Assembly (NCBI GenBank): GCA_026390815.1
Contig: JAPLFH010000054.1
Coordinates: 62,001 to 126,000 of the forward strand
Reading direction: 5' to 3'
DNA from: Ignavibacteriales bacterium
GTDB taxonomy: Bacteria > Bacteroidota > Ignavibacteria > Ignavibacteriales > SURF-24
Length of the DNA: 64,000 bases
Shown here piece by piece: positions 52,005 to 60,502 of the stretch. Under the pieces are notes generated by a model. That model had not been told where the DNA came from. It did not search any database and saw only the letters and a list, made by a program, of their open reading frames with translations. Position 1 is the stretch's first letter; every line of letters begins with the position of its first letter. The translations under genes were made by a program, and so were the position numbers.

Positions 52005-53120
52005 ATGGATTTCGATACACTTATTATTGGTGCCGGCGTTGTTGGACTTGCGACTTCCGAAATTTTTTCCAAAAATAATCAACGCGTTTTGGTTGTTGAA
52101 AAAGAAAACAAGATTGGGACTGGTGTTTCCAGCCGAAACAGCGAAGTAATCCATGCTGGAATTTATTATCCAAAGGATTCGCTAAAATCTCTGCTTTGCA
52201 TCCGTGGCAAAATTCTTTTGTACGAATGGTGTTTGAACCATAAAGTTTCCCACTGCCGTTTAGGTAAATACATTATAGCAATAAACGATGAAGAAAAAGC
52301 AAGATTAGAAATGATAAAGGAGAATGCCGGCAATGCTGGTATGGATGAACTTTATTTTGCAACATCCGAAAAAATAAATGAAGACGAGCCGGAAATTCAT
52401 TCTGTTGGTGGTTTGTATTCTCCAACAAGCGGGATCATTTCTGCACACGGGCTTATGGATTCGCTTAAGGTAAAATCCCAACAACATGGAACTGATTTTC
52501 TCTTTTGTTCTAAAGTAAAAAGCATTACAAAAAATTCTCAATCCACCGGTTACTTTGTGGAAATAACTGATGCATCAAATCAAGCAAGTGAAATTGAAGT
52601 TGCAAAAATAATTAATTGTGCTGGTTTGTACGCTGATGAAGTAGCTTTAATTCTTGGTGTTGATGATGCCTCCTATAAGCAGAAATTTGTAAAAGGAAAT
52701 TACTTTAAACTATCCGCACGTAAATACAAGTTTAATCATTTGGTTTATCCGGTACCACTTCCAAAACTACACGGACTTGGGGTTCACATCACTTTAGGAT
52801 TAGAGGGGGAAGTTAAGTTTGGTCCTGATGTTGAAAATTTAGCTGTAAGAATTGAAGAATATTCAGTTGATGAAAATAGAAAAACTGCTTTTTATGAAGC
52901 GATAAAAACTTACTTACCAAAAATTGAAATGGATGATTTAATAGAAGATATGTCAGGGATAAGACCCCGGCTTGCTGCTGATAAAGAATTCAATGATTTT
53001 ATTATCAATGAAGAATTCAACCGTAACTTACCAGGAATTATTAATTGTGTTGGAATAGAATCGCCAGGACTTACAGCCTCACTTGCAATTGCAGAATATA
53101 TTTATGGAAGATTCAACTAA
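52005..53120 (+). CDS. FAD-dependent oxidoreductase, L-2-hydroxyglutarate oxidase-like
   Basis: A 371-residue DAO-family flavoprotein. The Rossmann FAD motif is IIGAGVVGLATSEIF at the N-terminus, and the substrate/FAD block is GTGVSSRNSEVIHAGIYYPK, characteristic of LhgO/YgaF L-2-hydroxyglutarate oxidases. A second FAD region, INCAGLYADEVA, and the C-terminal GIESPGLTASLAIAEY are present. It probably oxidises L-2-hydroxyglutarate or a similar 2-hydroxy acid and feeds electrons to the quinone pool. Confidence 0.85.
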   Translation: MDFDTLIIGAGVVGLATSEIFSKNNQRVLVVEKENKIGTGVSSRNSEVIHAGIYYPKDSLKSLLCIRGKILLYEWCLNHKVSHCRLGKYIIAINDEEKARLEMIKENAGNAGMDELYFATSEKINEDEPEIHSVGGLYSPTSGIISAHGLMDSLKVKSQQHGTDFLFCSKVKSITKNSQSTGYFVEITDASNQASEIEVAKIINCAGLYADEVALILGVDDASYKQKFVKGNYFKLSARKYKFNHLVYPVPLPKLHGLGVHITLGLEGEVKFGPDVENLAVRIEEYSVDENRKTAFYEAIKTYLPKIEMDDLIEDMSGIRPRLAADKEFNDFIINEEFNRNLPGIINCVGIESPGLTASLAIAEYIYGRFN

Positions 53121-53225
53121 TTACTTAAACTTATCTTCCATTTTTATTTGAATGACTGTTATGATAGTTTTCTCACTTTTTCACTATATTGCGTTTGAAT
53201 TTTCCGTATTCATTTGAGGCAAAAA

Positions 53226-54821
53226 ATGTGCGAAAATAAAAGTCTTAACCAGGCAGCAAACAATGCGGATCAAAATAAAATTGATAAAGATGATTCGACG
53301 GAATTAACTCCTATGCAAAATAAAGATCAGGAAATTATTGAACTTAAGAAATCCCTCGACAGGTTTATTCAAATAACTTCAAAGATAAATGAATTCCTTT
53401 GGTCAGTGATTTATGTTGATGGAATTGAAGATGTGTTTTACACATTATCCCTGGAAAAAATTACAGGCTACACTCCAGAAGAACTTAAAAAAATGCCTGG
53501 TAGGGGTTTAAATTTAGTATTTGGTGAAGATGCTGCTTTAGTAAAAGATAAACTCTCACAATTTGAAAAAGATCCCAATCAATTGTCTATCGACCTGATC
53601 TATAGGATTGTTAAAAAATCCGGTGAACCAGTTTGGCTTAAGGAAAGTATTGTAGTTGAAAGAGACAAGTTTGGAAAAATAACCCGGTACGATGGAATTG
53701 TTTCCGATATATCTGAGATTAAAAAAATTGAAGATGCTTTAAAAAAGTCAGAAGATTCACTAGTTCAATCAAATAAATCAAAGGATAGATTTATATCAAT
53801 CATCTCTCACGATCTGCGTGCCCCGTTTACAAGCATTTTAGGATTTGCAGAAATATTATTAAATGAATCGGATCTATCAGCAAATGATAAACGTGAATAT
53901 TTGAATTACATTTATGAATCATCACAAAATCAATTGCAACTTGTTAATTATCTTCTGGATTATTCCCGGTTGCAAACCGGCAGAACAAAACTGGAACTAC
54001 AAAGAATAAAAGCAAAAACACTGGTTTATAGCTGTGTATCTGCTCTAACTGGAAATGCTATGAGAAAAGATATTACTATTAAGACTTTTGCTCCGGCGGA
54101 TATTCATATACAAGCTGATGAACGATTGATTACCCAGGCACTTACTAATCTTTTAAGTAATGCAATAAAATTTACTGAGGAAGGTAAATCGATTGAAGTT
54201 TCCGTAAATGTTTTTAAGAAAGGTTGGATAGAGTTTGTTGTTAAAGATGAGGGATTAGGTATTTCAGAAGCAAATAAACCAAAAATTTTTCAATTTGATC
54301 AAAAAATTTCTACTGAAGGGACTAAAGGAGAAAAAGGAACTGGTTTAGGTTTAACTCTTGTTAAGGAAATAATTGAAAAACATAATGGAGATATTTGGTT
54401 TTACTCCGAATTAGGCAACGGAAGTGAATTTCATTTTACAATATCCGAAGCTACCAACACTATAATTCTTGTAGAAGATGAAAACGCTTCAATGATATTA
54501 TGGAAGAAATTGATAAATAGAAATCTTCCAAATTTTGAAGTTATAACAGCAAGCAATGGTTACGAAGCGATAGGAATTATACAAAAACAAATCCCAACTA
54601 TTGTAGTTACTGATCATCAAATGCCGTTAATGAACGGAATTCAACTGATTACATCTTTACGAAAAAAAGATGAGAATTTTAGGATTCCTGTAATTGTAAT
54701 TTCTGGGGTTGAAATTGAAGAGATAAAAGAAAAATATTTGAAGCTGGGGGTAGAAACAATTCTTTCTAAACCAGTTGACCTTAAACAATTTCAAGAGATA
54801 CTTTTAAAGTTGGCGAATTAA
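53226..54821 (+). CDS. Soluble PAS hybrid histidine kinase
   Basis: 531 residues from ATG 53226, which has GAGG 6 bp upstream; TTG 53214 is an earlier in-frame option. No membrane span. A coiled region is followed by PAS/PAC (about 45-180, GYTPEELKKMPGRGLNLVFG), HisKA with His195 (SIISHDLRAPFTS), HATPase (LLSNAIKF, DEGLGIS, GTGLGL), and a C-terminal receiver with Asp463 (VTDHQMPLMNG). All key residues are present. It senses a cytoplasmic signal; the partner is unknown. Confidence 0.92.
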   Translation: MCENKSLNQAANNADQNKIDKDDSTELTPMQNKDQEIIELKKSLDRFIQITSKINEFLWSVIYVDGIEDVFYTLSLEKITGYTPEELKKMPGRGLNLVFGEDAALVKDKLSQFEKDPNQLSIDLIYRIVKKSGEPVWLKESIVVERDKFGKITRYDGIVSDISEIKKIEDALKKSEDSLVQSNKSKDRFISIISHDLRAPFTSILGFAEILLNESDLSANDKREYLNYIYESSQNQLQLVNYLLDYSRLQTGRTKLELQRIKAKTLVYSCVSALTGNAMRKDITIKTFAPADIHIQADERLITQALTNLLSNAIKFTEEGKSIEVSVNVFKKGWIEFVVKDEGLGISEANKPKIFQFDQKISTEGTKGEKGTGLGLTLVKEIIEKHNGDIWFYSELGNGSEFHFTISEATNTIILVEDENASMILWKKLINRNLPNFEVITASNGYEAIGIIQKQIPTIVVTDHQMPLMNGIQLITSLRKKDENFRIPVIVISGVEIEEIKEKYLKLGVETILSKPVDLKQFQEILLKLAN

Positions 54822-54910
54822 TTATCTCCAATAAAAAATATCCACATCATAATTTCAATTTTATTATTTTGTTGGTGTAATTATCAATTTTCATAAATCT
54901 GATTTTAGAA

Positions 54911-55441
54911 ATGGTGGAGAATATTATTCATAATACAGGTTTGAGCAAAAATTGGTTTGCTCTTTACACAAAACCGCGGCACGAATTTAAAGCTTCTGAA
55001 AATTTACATTTGGTAGAGGTAGAGCATTATCTTCCTACGGTTACAAGATTAAAGCAATGGAGTGATAGAAAGAAAAAAATAATTGAACCATTAATTCGTG
55101 GTTATATTTTTGTTTTTGTAACGGAAAAAGAAAGATTTCTTGCCTTGCAGCAAAATGGTATTGTAAGGTGCGTTTCATTTCATGGTCAACCGGCAATTAT
55201 TCCGGAATGGCAAATTGAAAACCTTAAAAAAATGCTAAACCGCGATTCTGATTTTACACTTTCGGAAGTAATTAAAGTTGGAGCAAAAGTAAAAGTAATA
55301 GATGGACCTTTCCAGGGCGTAATTGGAGTAGTAAATTATACTCAAAGCGGAAAAACTATTTCAATTACAATTGATATGTTGAAACGTTCGGTTACGGCTG
55401 TATTACCAGCGGAAAGCGTTGTAAAAGCATTGGAAGAATAA
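54911..55441 (+). CDS. UpxY/RfaH-like NusG-family antiterminator
   Basis: 176 residues. The NGN domain reads WFALYTKPRHEFKASENL, with LPTVTRLKQWSDRKKKIIEP and PLIRGYIFVFV; a KOW motif follows (VIDGPFQGVIGVV). This is the specialised NusG paralogue type (UpxY/RfaH-like) that lets RNA polymerase read through long operons, often capsule clusters. Here there is no glycan operon behind it: its stop touches the next ATG, which belongs to a nuclease gene. Confidence 0.85.
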   Translation: MVENIIHNTGLSKNWFALYTKPRHEFKASENLHLVEVEHYLPTVTRLKQWSDRKKKIIEPLIRGYIFVFVTEKERFLALQQNGIVRCVSFHGQPAIIPEWQIENLKKMLNRDSDFTLSEVIKVGAKVKVIDGPFQGVIGVVNYTQSGKTISITIDMLKRSVTAVLPAESVVKALEE

Positions 55442-56419
55442 ATGTCCAGAAAAAAAACAAACCAAACAGAATTGTCAAAACTTTCCAAAGGTGAAAGTGT
55501 AAATCATTTTCTTCTTGTTAAAAAGTGTGAAGTTAAAACCGGGAAGAATATAAAAAATTACCTTAGCTTAGAACTGGGTGATGCAACAGCCTCACTTTCT
55601 GCAAATGTTTGGGATAATTATGATGCTATTTTTTCATCCATAAAAATTGGTAACGTTGTTAATGTGCAAGGTGTAATTGATGAATACCAGGGGCAGTTGC
55701 AAATTAGAGTAAAAGGAGTGAGATCGCTAAATCCCGATGAAATATTTTCTGCAGAGGATTTTCTTCCAACATCTAAAAGAAAATTGGATGAAATGGAAAA
55801 AGAACTTTGGGATACAATTGAAGCCATTCAGAATCCATATCTTCTAAAATTATTAAAATCTATTTTGCAGGATGAAATTTATCAGAAGTATATCAAAGTA
55901 CCTGCCGGCAAATCATGGCATCATTCCTATATTCATGGATTGTTAGAACATACTTTAGAAATTATTAAAATCTGTAAATTAACTTCGGACTTTCATCCGG
56001 AAGTTAATAGCGATTTGCTAATTACCGGAGCAATACTACATGATTTTGGCAAAACAAAAGAATTAACATTTAGTCCATCTTTCGATTATTCTGATGTTGG
56101 CAGATTACTTGGACATATTGTTATTGCAGCAATGGATATTAATCGAAAGTGCGATGAGATAATAGATTTTCCCGAAAGTTTGAAGAACCAACTCCTTCAT
56201 TTGGTTTTAAGTCACCAGGGAAAATTAGAGCAAGCTTCACCGGTTGTGCCTAAAACTTTGGAAGCAATAATCCTTTACCACGCCGATGAATTAAGCGCAA
56301 AAGCCAATGCCTACAAATCCGCAATTGGAGCGGAGGCAAAAGGAGATAATAATTGGACAAAGTACATTCAACTGATCAGCTCTCAATTATATATTCCGGA
56401 AGAATTTAACCGGCAATAA
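55442..56419 (+). CDS. YhaM-type 3'-5' exoribonuclease (OB + HD)
   Basis: 325 residues: an N-terminal OB-fold nucleic acid-binding domain (YLSLELGDATASLSANVWDN, VVNVQGVIDEYQGQLQIRV) and a C-terminal HD phosphohydrolase domain with HSYIHGLLEHT, GAILHDFGK (the HD pair) and LVLSHQGKLE. This is the layout of the B. subtilis YhaM 3'-5' exonuclease. It starts immediately after the UpxY stop, so the two proteins are made together. Confidence 0.88.
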   Translation: MSRKKTNQTELSKLSKGESVNHFLLVKKCEVKTGKNIKNYLSLELGDATASLSANVWDNYDAIFSSIKIGNVVNVQGVIDEYQGQLQIRVKGVRSLNPDEIFSAEDFLPTSKRKLDEMEKELWDTIEAIQNPYLLKLLKSILQDEIYQKYIKVPAGKSWHHSYIHGLLEHTLEIIKICKLTSDFHPEVNSDLLITGAILHDFGKTKELTFSPSFDYSDVGRLLGHIVIAAMDINRKCDEIIDFPESLKNQLLHLVLSHQGKLEQASPVVPKTLEAIILYHADELSAKANAYKSAIGAEAKGDNNWTKYIQLISSQLYIPEEFNRQ

Positions 56420-56446
56420 AAACAAGTAAATCAATCAGGAGTAAAA

Positions 56447-57235
56447 ATGAAGAATCTAAAAAACTTCTTACATACAACTTTGTTATTAGTTATTCTTTTG
56501 TGCGGTTCATCGCTCGCACAATCTGTGGAAGCTCTTCTAAAAGAAGGTGATGAATTGACCGAAGAAAAGTTTGACAATCAAAAAGCATTGGAAAAATATC
56601 TTCAGGCAGATAAAATTTCACCTAAAAACTTTGATGTATACTGGCGAATAAGTCGGGCTTATGTTGATATTACCGAACATATGCCAGCTGTAACCGATGA
56701 ACAAAAAGATGCGCAATTAGCAAAATATCAAATTGCTTATGAATGGGCAGACAAATCAGTTAAACTTGCTCCTGATAAATCCGTTACTTATTTACGAAGA
56801 GCGATTGCTAATGGAAGAATTGCTTTGTTCAAAGGAGTATTTTCTGTAATTGGAATTGTGAATGGGGTTAGAGCTGATTTAGAAAAAGCAATTAAACTTG
56901 GCAATGGCGGTAACACAATTCAGGCAACTGCGCATTACGTACTTGGCAGAACACATGCTAAGGTATGCGAGAAAGCTTATCTGATAAGGTTGCCATTAGG
57001 ATTAGGCTGGGGTGATACAGACATTGCTGAAAGTGAATATAAAAAAGCGATAGAGCTTCGTTCAAATTACAGAATGTTTTACATGGATCTTGCAAAGTTT
57101 TATGTTGAGGATGATGAATACCAGAAGGCAAAAGAGTATTTAGTAAAAGTTGAGAAATCACCAAAACAAGATGAAGATGATGACCGGCTTCTTGCAGAAT
57201 CTAAAGCCTTGATGGAAAAGATTAAGAACAAATAA
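56447..57235 (+). CDS. Periplasmic TPR-repeat protein
   Basis: 262 residues with a signal peptide (NFLHTTLLLVILLCGSSLAQ) and about five TPR-like helix pairs (ALEKYLQADKISPKNFDVYW, AYEWADKSVKLAPDKSVTYL, AESEYKKAIELRSNYRMFYM, YLVKVEKSPKQ). No catalytic motif. Such proteins act as periplasmic scaffolds or in envelope assembly. Ribosome binding site AGGAG is 6 bp before ATG. It follows YhaM by 27 bp. Confidence 0.8.
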   Translation: MKNLKNFLHTTLLLVILLCGSSLAQSVEALLKEGDELTEEKFDNQKALEKYLQADKISPKNFDVYWRISRAYVDITEHMPAVTDEQKDAQLAKYQIAYEWADKSVKLAPDKSVTYLRRAIANGRIALFKGVFSVIGIVNGVRADLEKAIKLGNGGNTIQATAHYVLGRTHAKVCEKAYLIRLPLGLGWGDTDIAESEYKKAIELRSNYRMFYMDLAKFYVEDDEYQKAKEYLVKVEKSPKQDEDDDRLLAESKALMEKIKNK

Positions 57236-57295
57236 ATTATTCTTTTATTGTTCATACTTATGTTCGGTTGCTTTATCCAAAGTTAGGAGAATTAT

Positions 57296-57994
57296 ATGAA
57301 AAAATTTACACTAACTATTGTTTTAATATTTAGTTTATTTCGAATGATTAATGCCTCTACTTTTTTTTGTTTTCCTAACACAAGTTTTACAATACCAGAG
57401 ATCGCTCGCCGAGCAGGTGTTTCAGCTTCATTCAAAGTAATATTTGATGTAATAAATTTTGAAGCAACTAATATTAAAATAAGTTCTTTAGATAGTCTTT
57501 CTTACATTGGATTATATGAAAAAGCAAACATAGAAAATCTTAAAAATCTTATTTATCTCAAAGATACTTTGAATGCCGAATTAATATTCAGGTATATCAT
57601 AACACCGGTGTGTAAAATAAATCGAGATTATGCTGAAGCGGTTTCTGATAATGAAATTCATTTTGTAAATCGTGAGGCTCAAGTACGAAAAAGTGGGCCA
57701 CATGAAACTAACTGCAAAAAGTTCGATACTCTATTTATAAAAACTGTTATCCGTTATCGACCTGGTTCATCTCATCCTTCAAATATTTTGGTTGAGCGTA
57801 TTTTTGAAGATGGCAAAGACTCTTCAATAATTCATGTAAATAGTCATCCCGAATACGAAAGTGAAATATTAAAGATATCAAATCAATATTCTAAAGAATA
57901 TTTTACAAATAGAGATTCCAAAATTAAATATTATTTTATTCGTTTTTTATTGTTGAGGGAAATTCCAGAGTGTAATGGGCGATATGAATTTTGA
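57296..57994 (+). CDS. Secreted protein with weak TonB C-terminal-like segment
   Basis: 232 residues with a signal peptide (KKFTLTIVLIFSLFRMINAS). The next stretch, TIPEIARRAGVSASFKVIFD, resembles the start of TonB C-terminal domains (YP-x-A-R-x-A-x-x-x-G), but the rest fits poorly, so the assignment is tentative. Three cysteines are scattered further along. It has AGGAG upstream and its own start, and I cannot tell whether it works with the TPR protein before it. Confidence 0.6.
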   Translation: MKKFTLTIVLIFSLFRMINASTFFCFPNTSFTIPEIARRAGVSASFKVIFDVINFEATNIKISSLDSLSYIGLYEKANIENLKNLIYLKDTLNAELIFRYIITPVCKINRDYAEAVSDNEIHFVNREAQVRKSGPHETNCKKFDTLFIKTVIRYRPGSSHPSNILVERIFEDGKDSSIIHVNSHPEYESEILKISNQYSKEYFTNRDSKIKYYFIRFLLLREIPECNGRYEF

Positions 57995-58036
57995 TAGTAA
58001 ACCTACTATTATTAAATTGTTGGTTGGAGTTGGTAA

Positions 58037-58780
58037 TTGAATAATAGAGCAGAACTTTTAGAAAAACTAAAGAAAGCAGAAAATGTTTTGTTCTTTACCG
58101 GCGCAGGTATATCAGCCGAGAGCGGTATTTCCACTTTCCGTGGTGCGGATGGAATTTGGAATAAATTAAAACCGGAAGAACTTGCTAACTTCGATGCCTT
58201 CCTCAGAAATCCAAAGATGGTTTGGGAGTGGTACCAGTATAGAAGAAAAATAATTCACAATTCTAAACCAAATCCTGCTCATTTAGCCATCGTTGAGTGC
58301 GAGAAGTATTTTAAGGAAGTTGTGGTTGTTACACAAAATGTTGATAACCTGCATTACCGGGCTGGAAGTAAAACAGTTCATGAATTGCACGGCAATATTG
58401 AAAGAAACTACTGTATTGATTGTAAAACATTTTACAACTCTCCCGATTTTGCAAATGAAGGTGATGCTCCAAGATGTAAATGCGGTGGACTTATTCGTCC
58501 TGATATTGTTTGGTTTGGAGAGTTTCTTCCACAGGATGCGTTCACAGCATCTGAAACAGCAGCAGAAAAATGTGATATTTGTTTTGTTGTAGGAACATCC
58601 GCAGTTGTTTATCCGGCAGCTCAAATACCTCAGATTGCTCGTAAATTTGGCGCTTATTTAATTGAAATTAATTTAGATGAAACAGAGTTGACGTATTTAG
58701 TTGATTATTCATTTAAAGGAAAAGCTGGTGATATTTTACCGGAATTATTGGAAGAAGTAAAGAAAGTAAAATCAGTGTAA
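58037..58780 (+). CDS. cobB: Sir2-family NAD-dependent protein deacylase
   Basis: A 247-residue sirtuin with FFTGAGISAESGISTFRG (NAD site), TQNVDNLH, catalytic HGN (LHGNIERNYC), zinc cysteines CIDCK and CKCGG, and VVGTSAVVYPAAQ. A Y-x-x-R motif in WYQYRRK matches class III sirtuins that remove succinyl or malonyl groups, so desuccinylase activity is likely in addition to deacetylation. The start is TTG 58037, supported by GGAG 7 bp upstream. Confidence 0.92.
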   Translation: MNNRAELLEKLKKAENVLFFTGAGISAESGISTFRGADGIWNKLKPEELANFDAFLRNPKMVWEWYQYRRKIIHNSKPNPAHLAIVECEKYFKEVVVVTQNVDNLHYRAGSKTVHELHGNIERNYCIDCKTFYNSPDFANEGDAPRCKCGGLIRPDIVWFGEFLPQDAFTASETAAEKCDICFVVGTSAVVYPAAQIPQIARKFGAYLIEINLDETELTYLVDYSFKGKAGDILPELLEEVKKVKSV

Positions 58781-58839
58781 ATAAGTTGAATTATGTTATT
58801 CACAGTTATTAATTTTCGAAATTCAGAATCCATTGTTCG

Positions 58840-59256
58840 TTATTCAAAATTCTTTTCAGCTTCAGCATAATCAAATTCAGTTTCATAAATCCTGGCTTTA
58901 ATGGATTTGACATTTTGTGGAAGTTTTATTGCAGCAATTTCCTTTAAAATATATTTGGAAATATTTTCTGCGGTAGATTCGAAATCAACAATAACCATCT
59001 TCGAATTCAATTTTACCAATGCGTCCTTAAGTTCAACATCTTTGTTTGAAACCATGCAGGAGTGATCTATTTTTTCAATGATTGGTGAAATCATTTTTTC
59101 AAGATCGTAGTAGTCTATAACCATTCCGTTTTTATCTTCATCACCAGATAATTCCAGTAACAATTTGTAAGTATGCCCGTGTAGATTTTTACATTTTCCT
59201 TTGTGGAATGATAAACGATGCCCCATTTCCCAGCGGAATTCTTTAGCTATTTTCAT
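58840..59256 (-). CDS. queD: 6-carboxy-tetrahydropterin synthase QueD
   Basis: 138 residues from ATG at 59256, the start that shares one base with the queE stop (TAATG). Zinc-site histidines are in GHRLSFHKGKCKNLHGHTYK; other family blocks are NGMVIDYYDLE and FESTAENISKYI. It makes the pterin intermediate of 7-deazaguanine (queuosine) synthesis. Translationally coupled to queE. Confidence 0.93.
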   Translation of the reverse strand: MKIAKEFRWEMGHRLSFHKGKCKNLHGHTYKLLLELSGDEDKNGMVIDYYDLEKMISPIIEKIDHSCMVSNKDVELKDALVKLNSKMVIVDFESTAENISKYILKEIAAIKLPQNVKSIKARIYETEFDYAEAEKNFE

Positions 59257-59894
59257 TAAACACCTTTTGTTGATGGTTCCCAAATGTACTTATGTAGCTG
59301 AAGCTGGAATCTTACATTCAGCCTATCTTCTAAAATCCAATTTACCAAAGTTATCGGTTTAAGATCGCTAAAGACACAACCAAAAAGAATTTGATTTTTT
59401 TTATCCAATTGATATTCCTCAATAATTTTTTTTGTCCAATCATAATCTTCTCTACTCCCGATAACAAATTTAACTTCATCAATTTGTTTAAGATAGTTTA
59501 AATTTTGGTAAAGGTTTTTCTTAACCATTTTACTTGAGGGACATTTAAAATCCATAATTATTTTTACCCGTGGATCAACTTCTTGAATCGATAAACTGCC
59601 ACTGGTCTCAAGCATTACTTCATAGCCACGATCGCTCAGCACTTTCATAAGTTCAAGAGATTCTTTTTGAACGAGAGGTTCTCCACCAGTAACTTCAACA
59701 AGATTACAATTGTATTGCTTTATCTCTTCAATAATTGAATCTATGGTTTTATCCTTACCCTCAAAAAATGCATATTCTGTATCGCAATAGGAACACCGTA
59801 AATTGCAATAGGTAAGTCGGATAAAAACGCAAGGAAGTCCGACTTTGCTGCTTTCCCCCTGGATGGAATAGAATATCTCATTTACTTTTAGCAT
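59256..59894 (-). CDS. queE: 7-carboxy-7-deazaguanine synthase QueE
   Basis: A 212-residue radical SAM enzyme with the cluster motif CNLRCSYCD near residue 31-39, VFIRLTYC, and the SAM-binding VTGGEPLVQ. It converts carboxytetrahydropterin to CDG. Together with the overlapping queD it covers two consecutive queuosine steps; QueC and QueF are not in the window. No preQ1 riboswitch is recognisable upstream. Confidence 0.93.
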   Translation of the reverse strand: MLKVNEIFYSIQGESSKVGLPCVFIRLTYCNLRCSYCDTEYAFFEGKDKTIDSIIEEIKQYNCNLVEVTGGEPLVQKESLELMKVLSDRGYEVMLETSGSLSIQEVDPRVKIIMDFKCPSSKMVKKNLYQNLNYLKQIDEVKFVIGSREDYDWTKKIIEEYQLDKKNQILFGCVFSDLKPITLVNWILEDRLNVRFQLQLHKYIWEPSTKGV

Positions 59895-60077
59895 TATTGT
59901 CTTTCATTTTACGGTTATAAAGATAAGTATCCGTACTTTATTTATAAAGGGAATAACTACGGAAGCTTCAAAAATGGAAAGACAAAAAGGAGGCGATAAA
60001 TACTGATTAATTGATCCGGTTCCCCTTTTGACTTCTGACATTTGAAGTAACAAGGCAAAAAATGAACTGAAATTTGA

Positions 60078-60085
60078 TATTTTTG
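60078..60085 (+). promoter_or_regulatory. Bacteroidota-type -7 element before rpsT
   Basis: TATTTTTG, an exact TAnnTTTG match, 65 bp before the rpsT start. No well-spaced -33 box was found. Confidence 0.3.
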
Positions 60086-60150
60086 GAATTGGCAGAATAA
60101 CCTAAAATATGTTATATTTTAACTGTAAAAAAAATAATTTAAGGACAGAA

Positions 60151-60432
60151 ATGGCTCATCACAAATCAGCTAAAAAAAGAATTAGAAGCAATGAAAGAAA
60201 AAGAGTGTTTAACCAGGCTGCTAGTTCCAAGATTAAAACTTTGACAAAAAAAGTGCTAAATGCAGAAGATAAAACCGAAGTAGATAAAGTTTATAAAGAA
60301 GCAGTTGCCACAATAGATAGAAATGTAAATAAAGGTAGAATTCATAAAAACACAGCGGCTAGAAAAAAATCAGCTTTAACCAAACATGTAAATTCTTTAC
60401 CTGTTGCAGAGCCTGCGGCTGTTAAAGCATAA
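60151..60432 (+). CDS. rpsT: 30S ribosomal protein S20
   Basis: 93 residues from ATG 60151 (MAHHKSAKKRIRSNERKR), with AAGGA 5 bp upstream. The frame opens 14 codons earlier at 60109, but that extension is not S20-like. The rest is a basic helical bundle (NVNKGRIHKNTAARKKSALT) with a short Ala-rich tail. It binds 16S rRNA early in assembly and ends before a strong terminator. Confidence 0.94.
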   Translation: MAHHKSAKKRIRSNERKRVFNQAASSKIKTLTKKVLNAEDKTEVDKVYKEAVATIDRNVNKGRIHKNTAARKKSALTKHVNSLPVAEPAAVKA

Positions 60433-60455
60433 TTAGAAATAAATTTTTGCAAAAT

Positions 60456-60485
60456 AAAAGCAATGCAAAAACTGCATTGCTTTTT
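60456..60485. terminator. Bidirectional intrinsic terminator
   Basis: AAAAGCAATGCA (60456-60467), loop AAAAC, TGCATTGCTTTT (60473-60484), followed by T. It is a perfect 12-bp stem between convergent rpsT and the GlmU-like gene. Confidence 0.88.
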
Positions 60486-60502
60486 CTATATTCATAAGCA
60501 AA

